Shown piece by piece: positions 33,297 to 44,760 of a DNA stretch of 64,000 bases (within the stretch, counting starts at the first letter, position 1; each line of letters begins with the position of its first letter). The stretch lies in NCBI GenBank assembly GCA_038373865.1, contig JAXGGA010003026.1, positions 46,183-110,182 on the forward strand, in the 5' to 3' direction. A program made the position numbers and the translations under genes. The notes below the pieces were generated by a model that was not told the origin of the DNA, ran no database searches, and was given only the letters and a program-made list of their open reading frames with translations. Source of the stretch: Uloborus plumipes. Lineage: Eukaryota; Arthropoda; Arachnida; Araneae; Uloboridae.

Positions 33297-34008
33297 TACA
33301 CTGTTAAAACTACAGGTTACGTTTGGCACGTTTAAGGGTTGTAGCACCAGCGGCACTCCATGAAGAGTACCAGTCAACTCTAGATGGCACTCTTGAAGGG
33401 GATATTAGGCTCCTTGTGGCACTTTACTGTGCTATGGGTCAACCATTGGGTGCCATAGGGTACCCACGGGGTGCCACTTGAGTCCATATGGCATTTTCAA
33501 ATGTGGCTTAAGGAGTCAATACCCTTCAGGAGGTGCCGCTGGTGCTATAGCTTATCATCCTGAAAGGTGCTGTTAAGGTTTGGTAGGTAGGTTAAAATTT
33601 CGTAGTGGACTGTAGCTTGATGTCTTCATAAATGTGTTTTCTTCATTCCACGTCTTAGGAATTTCACTATAAATATATTTATTCAGTGAAGTAAATAAAA
33701 CCGAACTCTTCACTTCAGTAGATAAAATCAAACTCTTGACTTTTTATAAAATAAACTTTTAATGACATATTTAAGTAAAATTTAAAATAATATTCTCCGC
33801 CAACAATGGGCGAGAAAAACAACGCTCACCTTCCAGCAAAATATTTAAACTGTTCTGTCTCTTTTCTTTTTTTTTTTTGTTGCCATTACAAAAAACAATT
33901 GATAGCGCAGACGATAAATGAATCAAATAACACAAAGAAATATGAACATCGCAGACGATTTATAAATTCGCAACAGGTGCCACATGCAACCTGTAGTTCT
34001 AACAAAGT
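33297..34008. mobile_element. MITE family TACACTGTTAAAACTACAGG, copy 2
   Basis: The left end GTACACTGTTAAAACTACAGGTTACG pairs with GCAACCTGTAGTTCTAACA at about 33987-34005. The left half has GTAGCACCAGCGGCACTCC and, inverted at about 33528, GGAGGTGCCGCTGGTGC, plus multiple GGTGCCAC/GTGGCAC repeats. About 33580-33970 is unrelated AT-rich DNA, probably a later insertion before the right end. Confidence 0.7.
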
Positions 34009-34677
34009 AGATAAAGTTTTCTGCTAGTGGGAGAAAAGCAGATCCTAATATACGAGTAACTTCCCTGCATTTGACTTTCGTTCAGTAAATCTGTTTTTGA
34101 TGAGGTCAATTTTTCTCATTTACGAATCCCTTTCTTGGGCTCTAACGTTTCATGAATTAATAAAGGGCAGAAATAATACGATTTGCGTTTGAAATACGAA
34201 TAGCAGTCGAATTGCGTGAATTCAAATACGCTTAACACGAATTAACTAAGACGAGTTACATTTCTTTTCCCTTTCCTATTGCTTGTCTGATAAATAAAAA
34301 TACGGTAAAGGCGAATTGGTTTTAAATTTCCTTACGGTTTGTTGTAAAAAGATTCGATTGTTTTTATAGTTTGCTAACACAAAGTTACAGTTCAAGCTGC
34401 TGCAGTTACACTAAAGCACAACTTAAAACAATAAAAGGCCACGCAAACAGAAAGAAATAAAATGTTTATTCTGGTTTTAAATTAGAGTAATTCGTTATCT
34501 TTAAGTTACTAAAACTATTCAAATACTTATGTAATTCGTATGAGCGAGAAAAGAATGCTATACACAAAATTCATTTACAAAGAGAAGTTAATAAGAAAAT
34601 AAATATTTAATAGATAGTTTACCAGATATCTGGTTCTAATTCTGTAGTTTATATGTTCTTGTCTTTTTCTGAAACAG

Positions 34678-34734
34678 GTACCCCAGCAACAAAGAGCCTG
34701 CAACAGTTGTAAACAACTTTCATGAATGCAAAGC
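34678..34734 (+). other. Exon-like block with strong splice sites, product unknown
   Basis: Acceptor TTGTCTTTTTCTGAAACAG (AG at 34676-34677) and donor GCCG|GTAAGA enclose 57 bp that is open only in phase 1 and reads YPSNKEPATVVNNFHECKA. No family is recognised. A 57-bp open frame can arise by chance, so this rests on the splice signals alone. Confidence 0.2.
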
Positions 34735-35080
34735 CGGTAAGATAAACTATGAACAATAAATTTGTGGAAATTCATATGTGGCCGGAGAAGCTTATTCATG
34801 TGTCCCGCTTTTTGCTCTATGTTACGAATCGAAAACTATGTTCTGTAACCTCCCATGACCATTGTTTATCTTCATTCAATATTCAGTATGATTGTTGCAT
34901 ATTTAGAACCAAATACTCAAAAATAGATACCAAAAGAAACAAAAAAGCTGAAAACTTTGAATTAATAACATAGGCATGTGAAGTAATGATATCAACAATT
35001 CTTGGCTTTAATAAATGTTTTTTACTTTTTAATACGCTTTTGTTAGCTTCACATGTGGGTTTGTTTGTACGTATGTATGT

Positions 35081-35322
35081 ATGTAACTCTGAATAAAAGA
35101 TAAAATTCACGTTCTTTGCAAATATAAAAGTAATATATTTTATACTATTATTAATACTAAAGGCTAAACTATATTACATGCTGATGTATTTTAGTAGTTC
35201 AGTTGCTTGTATGTAACTCTGAATAAAAGATAAAATTCACGCTGTTTGCAAATATAAAAGTAATATACTTAATACTATTATTATTACTAAAGGCTAAACT
35301 ATATTACAAGTTGATGCATATA
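35081..35322 (+). repeat. Two-copy tandem repeat, 130-bp period
   Basis: ATGTAACTCTGAATAAAAGATAAAATTCACG at 35081 and 35211 starts two ~110-bp blocks that are nearly identical through ACTAAAGGCTAAACTATATTACA. Confidence 0.85.
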
Positions 35323-35517
35323 AACATGCTAAACTATATTACATAAGTGCATGTAAGCTAAGCGGATATTCAATAGTTTTGAAACTTTTTTTTTTTAGTT
35401 TGATTTACTCTAAAAGCGTATTTTTTAGTTTTTTTTAAAACTATATTTAGGATTTTTGCAAACATGCAAATCACCACCAGCTCGTTTATTCCATACTTAC
35501 TGCTTTATATTTAGGAT

Positions 35518-36218
35518 TAGGGATGCACCGATTAATCGGCCACTTTGCCGATTATTAGTAATCGGTAAAATTGGGCCGATTAATCGGCTGAAAAATATTT
35601 TTCAGATTTTATTCTTTAAAGTATACTTTCACTATGAAGCTATGATGAATGATTTTATTAACTGTAATAATAATCCTCACAGTTGATATAAAGTTGTTTT
35701 TTAATGAATTCTCCTACTTTGAATAAATATGCATAGACAATGATGCAACAGTTTTGATATGGCGATAGTTTTCTCCTTAGCACAGTGCTTTCAGATAATC
35801 TCTAATTTTCAAAGAATAAAAGTATTGAATTAAATTGCTACTGATTACTGAAATATATGAATTAAAAGTACTCCTAAATTGGAGTGTTCACAACACACTC
35901 CCCTACCCTTCCTTTTTTTTTAATTTTATTTCCAATAACATAACTAGCAATGTGTTAATAATATTATTGACACTAATATGAAAATTGGTTCTAAGAAATT
36001 TGATAAAATATTAAAATTATTTTGTGAAAACTAGGAAAATGGAAAAAAATCTCCTCCCAGAAATAAATTACTTACTATTTCTAAACTTGGAATTGTATAA
36101 GAGATAAAAAACTGATGGTAAAATTGGCAGTAGAAAAACAATTATTCTTATCATTAATCGTCTCAGCCGATTAATTGGTAATCGGTAATCTGCCAATTTG
36201 CTTATCGGTGCATCCCTA
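35518..36218. mobile_element. hAT-type MITE with perfect 8-bp duplication
   Basis: 701 bp flanked by TTTAGGAT on both sides (35510-35517 and 36219-36226). Ends TAGGGATGCACCGAT and ATCGGTGCATCCCTA are perfect inverted repeats of 13-15 bp. Subterminal ATTAATCGGC and AATCGGTAA motifs occur in both arms. An 8-bp duplication and TAGGG...CCCTA ends are hAT hallmarks. No transposase is encoded. The intact duplication suggests relative youth. Confidence 0.92.
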
Positions 36219-36518
36219 TTTAGGATTATTTGTTATATGTGCTTTGGCCCTAAAGATAGATCTTAAAAGAAGTGGTTCAGCCCTTGGACAAAAACAGGTC
36301 GGATAGGCACCAGAAGTGTAGATGAAAGTGGCAAATGTAACAATTAGATTTCGTGTTACTTTAAAAATCAAATCTTTTCACGTTTCGTCCAATTAAGTTT
36401 GGGTCAGCTGTGCAGGAAACTATATATTACTTGAATACTCTAGAAAAAAATAAGTTTCTAGTACCGATTCGTATCATCAGAGCTCAGTTAACTCCATTTG
36501 GCGGGAAACTGAACGCCA

Positions 36519-36620
36519 ATGTTCACAGATAATGATGACACTAAGTCGGTAATTGTGCCAAATGAACAGTTGTATGCCAATCTTAGGAAATGCACTAATG
36601 ACGCCCTACTTAAACAAAAA
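36519..36620 (+). CDS. Candidate first coding exon, product unknown
   Basis: ATG at 36519 opens 34 codons ending at AAACAAAAA|GTAAGT, a consensus donor, in phase 0. The peptide is soluble-looking and of mixed composition (starts MFTDNDDTKSVIVP, ends NDALLKQK), with no simple-sequence bias, but I recognise no family. An in-frame stop lies four codons upstream, so the ATG is the only start. It is phase-compatible with the block at 43998-44093. It would be a plus-strand gene overlapping the proposed SOUL transcript on the other strand. Could be chance. Confidence 0.28.
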
Positions 36621-37048
36621 GTAAGTTTTTCATGCAAAACTTTTTAAATTTAAAAAGCTGAATTTTACGTCAGTAGTATAATGTTGCAAAAAAATCCACG
36701 AGCAAATAAAAATCAACAGTAAAAAAATATCATATTTCTCAAATGTGTACAAAAGGAACATAGAGCCTACTTAATATAATAAGTGGAATGTTCCATTATC
36801 TTGGATAGAGATGAGAACGGTAGGGAAAAAGTGAAAGTTTGGGTTAAAACCAGGCATTTTTCCAGTTTTTATCCAGGGGAGGGAGAAAGGTACTTCCATT
36901 AGGAAAAATTTGCTGAAAATAAGGTATTCAAAACTTAACAATACAATGCGTTTTTTGTTGCCAAAGTATTTATGTTTTTATCTCACATTGGAGCACTAAC
37001 TTTGATGATGAAAGCTGTAAAATAATTTAAATTGTCTGTGCACCAAAT

Positions 37049-37808
37049 AGTCCAGTAACCATATACATCGCCGTATGCGTCAAATCCGGTAGAGCTAATT
37101 TTTTACTGAGATTTTTTTATGTTGATCGAATAAATAATCCAAGTTTGTGACCTCGAGTGCCGAACGCAACCTTGTCGAAAATCGAAAAAAAAAAAAAAAA
37201 CGCAAAATTTTGCATTTTTATTTAGTTTTTGGCAATTTTATCCCTAAACAAATGGTTTTTTAATAATATTTACAGACAGAGACAAAGTAAAAAGAAAGAA
37301 GTAGACAAAATTTGTTACAATATGAATCCAAAACCATATATTTAGACAAAATAGTTTTCGAGATATAGCCTCTTAAAATTTGCATTTTAGGCGAACAGAA
37401 AAGGGGTCAAAATTGATTTAGAACGGCAAAATGTTGCGAAAAATTTCGAGGTTCGAAGAAAAAATACAAACTTTAGGAGGCTATATCTCGAAAACAATTG
37501 GGTCTAAAAAGATGGTTTTGGATTCAAATTGTAGCAAATTTTGTCTACTTTAAAACTGCCAGTGAAAAAATTGTGGAGGTATAAATATTGTATCCCTAAA
37601 TGGGGGACTGGAAAACCAGTCGTTTAGGGTAAAATCGCCAAAACTAAAGTAATGGGAAATTTTCGATTTAATGATAAGGTTGTTTTCGGCGTTCGAGATC
37701 ACAAACTTGGATTTTTTATTCGATCAACATCCTAAACAACTTGGCAAAAAATTCGAACTACCCGATTTGACGCACACTAACCCCCTTTAGGCGAAGGTTA
37801 TTGGACTA
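37049..37808. mobile_element. Fold-back MITE, ~330-bp arms
   Basis: Ends TAGTCCAGTAACC and GGTTATTGGACTA; inner pairs include TTTGCATTTT blocks, CAAAACCAT / ATGGTTTTG, TTTTCGAGATATAGCCTC / GAGGCTATATCTCGAAAA and TTGATCGAATAAATAATCCAAG / CTTGGATTTTTTATTCGATCAA. The arms have diverged with indels. No coding capacity. Confidence 0.8.
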
Positions 37809-37982
37809 AAAGTACTATGTGCTTCTTTTATCGCCAAAACTGTAAATGGACACAGTGAAAAATTATATCAATTAGTAGAAATGTTTAAAGTTCTCGTTTT
37901 GATATATCATCGTTTAATGTGTGTGTACTGAGTATTCCGTTTTAACTGGCATGACCTTTATTTTCTCAACCATTTGTCTTAA

Positions 37983-38480
37983 CCCTTCACTGCACGGTGT
38001 GCCAGATCTGGCACAAACCAAATAAACCCTCATATATTCCTATGATTTTTAAATACAGTTAAACTGAGCTTTGTGCCCCTTCTGGAACATTGCTATAACA
38101 GTTTAGTGTGATGTTTATGCACTAGTTAGTTGCACTAGTCTAGGTATTACAGTTCTTGCTTTTTAAAGAAAGAGTGTCTGCATTTCCGTTAAGTGTGCTT
38201 AGTCATTATTTCCTTTGTTCTAAAAATGTTTAAATACACTTAGTGGAAAGTTTGTTTATACCACTTATGGCACAAAACACATTGTAGATTATTACACTTA
38301 TCGGTATACAAAGCATATGCTATGTGCTTTGTGCCATATTTAGAACAAACAATTAAAACATCATTTTTGGTGCACATTTTTAAGATTAATTTTTTTCTTT
38401 ATTTTTCCTGAACTCAGGGCTATTTAAAAGGTAACAAATGATTTTTTTTATTAACATATAAAAAATCGTGCAGTGAAGGT
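37983..38480. mobile_element. piggyBac-like MITE (TTAA-flanked)
   Basis: 498 bp between TTAA at 37979-37982 and TTAA at 38481-38484. Ends CCCTTCACTGCACG and CGTGCAGTGAAGGT pair over 13 bp. The interior has a perfect GCCAGATCTGGC palindrome (38011-38022) and several GGCACAAA/TTTGTGCC repeats. Abuts the next MITE at 38488. Confidence 0.75.
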
Positions 38481-38487
38481 TTAAGGT

Positions 38488-39202
38488 AGTAGTCTGGTAA
38501 CTTGGGTTCAAAAAATTGGAAAAAAATTTCTTTGCTTAATTTGAAAGTACAATGTCTTGGGAATATACTGTGAAAATTTCAGACAGAAATTCGAAATATT
38601 TCGGGAGTTATAACGAGTTTCCTATAACGCCTCGGAGTTTGTCGTTGAACTTTAAACGCATTTTTCTCAAAACATTGTGTTTCTAGTCGTACCGGGTCCT
38701 AACTTTTTTTCTACTAAACCGATTGCTTTCAAATTTTCACATGCTGTTCTACTTATAGTTCTCGTCGGTACTAACGAGAATTTTTTTCACCTCTAACTTT
38801 TTATTTTACAACCCTTTCTTTGCTAAAATAAAAGGACTATTTTTTTAAAGTCCGCCATTTTGTTATTTACCCTTGAAATTTAACTTCAGTAGTTCCGACC
38901 AGAATGACATGTCTATAGATTAAGAATAATCAATTAATAATATTTGATTTCAGATAACATCAAGAGCCAAAATCACCCGGGCCACCCACGCGCTTTTTTT
39001 TTTTTTTTTTTTTTTTGAGGTTCCAACTTCGAGTGACAATAATACTAGTAATAAACTATTAAATTTTTTCAAATATATTTTTTTTATATTTTCAATATGT
39101 AAATAAAAACACTCTTAATATTCAAGCTAATTCATTTATATTTTCCTATAAAAAACTACAATCAGAAGAAGTCATGAAATATTCATAAGTTACCAGACGA
39201 CT
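38488..39202. mobile_element. MITE with AGT-NGTCTGGTAACTT ends
   Basis: The left AGTAGTCTGGTAACTT and right AAGTTACCAGACGACT ends are imperfect inverted repeats. The interior is mostly unpaired, with a GGGCCACCCACGCG GC patch next to a ~20-T run near 38997-39016. Confidence 0.6.
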
Positions 39203-39729
39203 CTCAAAATGAGGTGCAGAATTAAGGTATTAAAAGTTTAAACTCACCAAAAAATAGTCAAAAAACACGAAACTTAACTTTTCCTACGGATTTCAGGTGC
39301 CCTAACTTATATTTAGGGGGGAAACTGAAAACATCCACTGAAAAATAAGTGCAACAAAAACTTGAAAAATTTAAGCTGAAACTCGAAGAGATATTCTAGT
39401 TCGAAGTGTTGCAGTCCCGTGCAGAAAATGAGATTGGAACGTATCGCTCTTTCTGTGAATCTTGGTAGTACAAATGTCAAATTATTTGTGTTCGGACTTT
39501 TTTCCCTAAGTATAAGTTTGGGCAACTAGGATCCGTATAAAACGTTACATTTTGTATGTTTTGATTAAGTTTGTTTTCACTTTAAACTTTTATTATCTTA
39601 ACTCAGCACCTCATTTTGAGCATTTTAGCACTGAAATATAACACTTTTTAAATAACTAATGAATATTATATTTTCAAGAATATAAACTTTTTAAGGTTTT
39701 GATGTAGTAAAAAATTTTAAAATACTTAC

Positions 39730-39787
39730 TAGTGCTAAAATAAGCACACCGCGGGTGATAATATACTTCATCGTGAATTGTTGATGT
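39730..39787 (-). CDS. Candidate signal-peptide exon of the SOUL gene
   Basis: The acceptor is GTTGGTTTTCTAG; the donor is GCACTA|GTAAGT, both consensus. The exon has 16 bases of 5' untranslated sequence, then ATG at 39771-39769 and 14 codons ending in phase 0: a short basic start (MKYIITRG) followed by a hydrophobic VLILAL, the beginning of a typical signal peptide. Phase 0 agrees with the start of the exon at 32898. A direct join would leave too few residues before the SOUL motif, so another exon is expected between them. Assignment to the SOUL gene is inference; the exon could start a different minus-strand gene. Confidence 0.4.
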
Positions 39788-41379
39788 CTAGAAAACCAAC
39801 AAAAAATTTATTAATCATAGATTTCGTTTCAATTGTAAACAACTGATAAGTTTTACTATTTACGCTGAGAGAAGCAAATACAAATCCGGCATTTAATAAA
39901 GCAAAATACAAAGGGCATTTCCTAAAAACTGAAAGTTTTTTTTTTTTTTTAACGAAGTGGGAACACCGCAAAACTTAAAAAAAAGAAGTGCTGACGATTC
40001 TTCACTGTACTTTTATACAAAATTCTAAACCAAGAAGAAAACAAAAAGCAATTTGTTTTTTCCAAATAAATAAACTATTAAATAAATAAAAGCGTAGGAC
40101 ATCAACTGCGGTCAAGTGAAAATAATAATCAATTTGTGATTGCTAAAAAAATTAACCTAACCCCTTAAAAAACCTAATTAACAAAAAAAGCAGTTAAATG
40201 AAACCAAAAATAACATTAAAATAATACGCTAGCTAAATAAGGCTACATGAAAAGTTTCATCAAAGTATAAAATAATCAGCCAAATAAATATGAATAGAGT
40301 AAGATTTCCATTAGGAGATAATAAGTAAAGCACTTACTTGGAGCGAGCAAGGCTAAGACGTCAACGATATTTTTTCGTTTTCTCCAATTAGGAAACTAAA
40401 CCAAGTGCCACTGAAATGATCTCAGCACCTAAAGCGAAGCAGTATCTCATTATAAAATATCAAATCCTATAAATACAGTATGGATACTTATTTTCTTCAG
40501 ATGAGGTACATTCTGAATGACTTCTGAATAAAATTAACCACGACAACAAATAATTAATTACTTGCAACTTTTACCGTCTAATGAATTCCTGGTAGTTAGA
40601 ACTAAGTTAAATGTTCAGTTCATCCTATCTAATTGCAAAAGGAGTTATTCATCTCTCTTACGTACTACTTTTTTTTCGTTAGAAAAGTTATTTCTTATTC
40701 TGAATCGTCAACTTATTTTAACTGAGAAAAATACAACATTGTTAACTAAAACACATCTGTTAAACGTCAAAAATTGGTACTGGTACATGGATGCAATATT
40801 AAATAGATGTACAACGAGAAAAAAGTTCCTTAGGGTCCTTTCACTACTGCGAATGTATCACTCGAATTTTAAACACACGTAACTACAATTTTTACGATAA
40901 AAATATACTTTTATTTTTCTCTCGTATATTTAGATGTTATTTATGCTATCCTAAATTTTGGCGTGGATTCATTAATTATGAAAAAAAAAAGGCTTAACAT
41001 TTGATTATTACGTCCGTAACTGTGGAATCGCTCATAGGCAAACGAGACCCCCAAGTAAACGGGCAATGAAAAAATCATTTAAGAAAAAAAAATCCTTAGT
41101 GAAATTTAAATAAGCAATAAATGCTTAGTGTAAACTTTTCAAAACAAACAACAGCAAAATGTCAATCGAAGAGCACAAGATATGTCTTTTATGGGGCGCA
41201 AACATATTTTGTTCGTTTACTGTCAAGCTTCGGCAGTCCTCCTGCTTTCAATGGCGGCTAGTGATAGCCGTTACGGAGTTGCATATCAAGTAATACTACA
41301 TTCATACTGTGGTATCTATTAAAATTACTGTTTTCTTCTAACAAAACAAAATTAACTGCATACAAATTTGTCTTCATAC
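39788..41379. other. AT-rich interval, no gene recognised
   Basis: A 106-codon plus-strand frame at 40562-40882 lacks motifs and splice sites. A minus-strand GCTCGCTCCAA|GTAAGT donor near 40332 could be another exon end but has no ATG in frame. Confidence 0.35.
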
Positions 41380-41526
41380 CTGAGTACTTGGGGCAATATC
41401 AACTTGGGGCTGAAGTAATGGGCGATTTCTTCAGAAGTGGTTGATATAATCTGTAGGTTCGTCCGCACTGGAAGAAAATTTCCGAGGAACTAACTCTAAC
41501 TTGAATGGTGGGTAAGTTTCTATGGT
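41380..41526 (-). other. Candidate 5' untranslated exon, minus strand
   Basis: A 147-bp block with an excellent acceptor (TTTTTTTTTCAG) and donor (CTCAG|GTATGA) but a stop in every frame. It lies upstream of the 39730-39787 exon on the same strand, so it could be an untranslated exon of the same gene or part of a noncoding RNA. Confidence 0.3.
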
Positions 41527-43997
41527 CTGAAAAAAAAAACTAAAAAACCTGATGACGTATCAGATGACGTCTGTCTAAGGTTCAACCTCCGATTTTTAAA
41601 TTAAAAATACCTTGTGTCTGAAACTACTATTATAATGTCTGAAACCGCAGCAAAAGTAAGATTTTTCCATTTCCATTAAAACACACCTGTGGAGTTTTTT
41701 TTTTTTTTTTATTCACACTGTCCTACAGCAGAATTTTCAATTACGCAGAAGAAAAAAACAAGTAAGGAATTTCTGCCCTGCGTTGATTTCTTAAGAAGTA
41801 AGAAACCCCGTACGGGAGGTTAGTGATGCGCAAACTATAATTTTCTCCGCTCTCTGTTATTTCCACATTTCATCTAAAGAAAAAAATATGGTTTAGGGCA
41901 ACACTCTTTCAAGCTAATGTTTATGACTAAGGTGACCATTATTTTTTTCCAGCCAAACGGGACTCTTAATAATTTTAGGCAACTGCAAGCGTGTTCAACA
42001 AAGGATGTTGCTTATTTTTTTAGAGTTTGTGCTTATTACTGAAAGCAACAGAAGTACTGTATGATTTTCTTGTGTAAAACCTTCCGCGCATTTACGCATG
42101 CGTCAGGTCTTCTCTGATCTTACTCCAAATAGGGGTGTTAGGTAAGATAACAATAAGGGGAAGAATAATAAAAAGCATTTTGAACCGTCACAAACAACGT
42201 AGAACGATGCTAATTTCAAATACATAGTTTAGTTAACTATGTCAAAAGGATGTAGCAAATGCCAGTTTTAAATTGAAAACTTCGGAAAGTTATCACCCAC
42301 AACCCATCCACCCTTTTTTAAGTGAAACTGTTAGCGAGTGCCAGGCGCGGTTTTCACGGACGGACAGTAGGCACTTAGAAAAGAGTTGATTTAGCATTAC
42401 AATTTTAATACATCGACTTTCTTCAGAAGATTTAGTGCTGATCTTAAATATTTTTTGGACGGATGGGATGAAATGGGGAAACGAAAAAAGTAACTTCCTG
42501 ATTTCCAACTGATAGAATTAATTTCCCATTATAAATGAACAGCAAATTTCAATTTTTGTACCAGCGTTTTAAACGAGCATGTATTCTCACTTCTATTACA
42601 TTGATCCCACAGTCTATTAGCTGTTTTACTTGATAATAATTTAGACATCGAAACAATTTACTTAATTGCATCATTCGTTATGAGACTTGAAGATTAAAAC
42701 CTTAAATATTTTTATGCATACCTTAGACTAAGTATATTCAACATTAAATTCTATTTGACATGAGATGATTAATTCTACGAAATTTATAACACAGCTTAAA
42801 GAGTGGCCTTATTATCTTGGTTTCAGATCATTAATTTAGAGACGAACGGAGAAATATTTCGAATGTCATGGAAAGTAAGTCGGTTTTATACTTGCTAAAT
42901 ATAATAAATTTTAACGAACATGTATTCCAAGCGTTCTTGTAAAAGAGAATTACGCCCCCGTCGAGAGTTTTAAACGATAATTGTTTGTAGGTAGGTTAAA
43001 TCTCCTCATACATTATTGCGGTATTTCAAAGCTTGGTAAAATTTTCCTAAAGTCATTTCATGGAAAATAGTTGAAAAATAAATTTTGCTGGCAGCGTTTG
43101 GGTATGAAACTTAAGCAGGGCAAAAATTATTATACTTGAATTTTTAAGTTTTTTATTTTAAATACAGGTAGTTATCAAAATAATGGAAACACTTGAGATT
43201 CATAAGAAAAATCTACCGTTCATCGCAAAATAAGCGATCAATTGTTCCTTTACTTTAGTCATACAAAATATAGACTTCACCGGACATTTCCACATTGAAA
43301 TTAAATCACCCATGCATTTAGGAGATGACAAAAAAGGGGGTGGGAGGAAAAACCGCTTTTTGACCATAACTCTTCAAAAATAGCTCGGAATAATAAGCTA
43401 TAAATTTCAGTAGTTAATTAGCATACTATGAAAAAATCTGTACAAATTTTTATGAACGTTCCACTCTTACTTCCGAAGATATGAAACATTTTTTAAAAAA
43501 CGGCAATTTTATTTGAAGGGTTTTTGATTAAACCTTCAAGAAAGATGACAAAATATAAGAGAAAGAACATACTAAAACGGTAAATAAAAACATTAAAAAT
43601 CCGATGAGATATGAACGTTAAAAGGAAGTAATTTTTCACAGTGCATGCTCAAACGACAGAAATTTATAACTACAAAAATATTGTACCCTGATTTACACTG
43701 CATCTTATAAAAAAAGTTCCAGTTGAATATCATGAAAATTGAAAAAGATATCAGCGATCTAGTAAGCTGTAATTACTTCATTCTCAGACAATACATAAAT
43801 GGCGAGGGGTTGTCCACAAATAGTGTGGTTACAATCGAGCATTTTTTGCAATGTTAAATTCTTCAAACTGTAAAGAATTTAACATTCTCGAAAAACCATG
43901 TCCTCTCGAACTCTCTGACCATTGAAGTTAATTTTAATAGGAGATCGTCAATAACTGTCGGGTCATGTTTTTAATTTTTAATCTTTTTTTGATATAG
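41527..43997. other. AT-rich interval, mostly unrecognised
   Basis: CAGGTAGTTATCAAAATAATGGAAACAC at 43167-43194 looks like one end of a Tc1/mariner-type element, without a matching partner. No gene is supported elsewhere. Confidence 0.35.
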
Positions 43998-44093
43998 CCC
44001 CTGATTTCTTCGACATCTTCAAGAGGAAAAAGCTCCTATGAGACTCAAGTCATCTTTCAAAACAAATCGCTTGCAGATTATCCCTGGATGAAA
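43998..44093 (+). CDS. Candidate coding exon ending in YPWMK, product unknown
   Basis: A long pyrimidine tract ends GATATAG (43991-43997); the donor is ATGAAA|GTAAGT. The 96-bp block is open in one frame only, phase 0 at both ends, reading PLISSTSSRGKSSYE, then SLADYPWMK at the donor. YPWM is the core of the Hox hexapeptide, and YPWMK occurs in Hox2/proboscipedia-type proteins, but the rest shows no Hox similarity and the known intron usually falls a few codons later. Phase-compatible with 36519-36620. A 96-bp open frame can occur by chance. Confidence 0.28.
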
Positions 44094-44114
44094 GTAAGTT
44101 TTCTTCTTCTTTAT

Positions 44115-44760
44115 GTGAAGGTGATCAACTAAAGAAAGTTTAAATATAATAACGTAAAATTAACAATTTAATGAAAGTTTTCTTCAAGCAGCAATTTTTG
44201 AAACATACTTTTTTTTTCTCTTGTTGTAAAAGTGATGAATTAAAGAATGTTTAAATACAATAACGTACCGTAAAGTCGGGTTACTTGGACCCACAAGGAG
44301 GTTACTTGAGCCCACAGTAAAATGATAAAATCTGGGTTTGGTACTAGCATTAGAGACTGCAGAGTGCTTCTACCTAGAGGAGAAACGAGGAACTACGTGC
44401 AAGTCTTCAACTAATAAGTACCAAACCTAGATTTTATCATTTTACTGTAATGGGCTCAAGTAACCCCTTAGGGTCCAAGTAACCCGACTTTACGGTAATA
44501 TTAAGTTTCTGAAGATTATCTTTAAGTAGCAATCCTTAAAACAGTTTTTTTTTTTTTAAGTTGATGAGGTAAAGAATGATTAAGTAGAGAAACGTAAAAT
44601 TAACCGTTTCTGAAGATTTTCTTTTAGTAAAAATCATTGACATGCATTTTTTTTCTTTTTCTAAAGGTGATGAGTAAAAGAATGCTTGAATACATAACGT
44701 AAATTTAATAGTTTCCGAAGATTTTCTTTGAGCAGCAATCCTTGAAACAGATCTTTTTTC
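44115..44760 (+). repeat. Degenerate ~105-bp minisatellite
   Basis: Four to five units share GATGAN(2-3)TAAAGAATGNTTAA, then AACGTAAAATTAAC, TTTCTGAAGATTTTCTTT and AGCAATCCTTGAAACA, starting near 44123, 44231, 44562 and 44669 (the gap holds a 232-bp MITE). The same array is duplicated from 47182. Confidence 0.7.

Larger units (their letters stand above)
32899..39729 (-). other. Probable SOUL intron (if 39730-39787 is its first coding exon)
   Basis: Contains MITE copy 2 (33297-34008), a two-copy tandem repeat (35081-35322), an hAT-type MITE (35518-36218), a fold-back element (37049-37808), a piggyBac-like MITE (37983-38480) and another MITE (38488-39202). I could not identify the missing phase-0/0 exon expected between the signal peptide and the LEERIYP exon. 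Two plus-strand exon-like blocks (34678, 36519) also lie here. Confidence 0.4.

Noticed and set aside
39240..39310. SOUL linking exon with donor TTTG|GTGAGT near 39245
   Set aside because: All three frames contain stops between the nearest acceptor and this donor.
41380..41526. SOUL N-terminal coding exon (reads YPPFKLEL in one frame)
   Set aside because: The frame stops before the only good donor and the block lies upstream of the candidate start exon; treated as untranslated.
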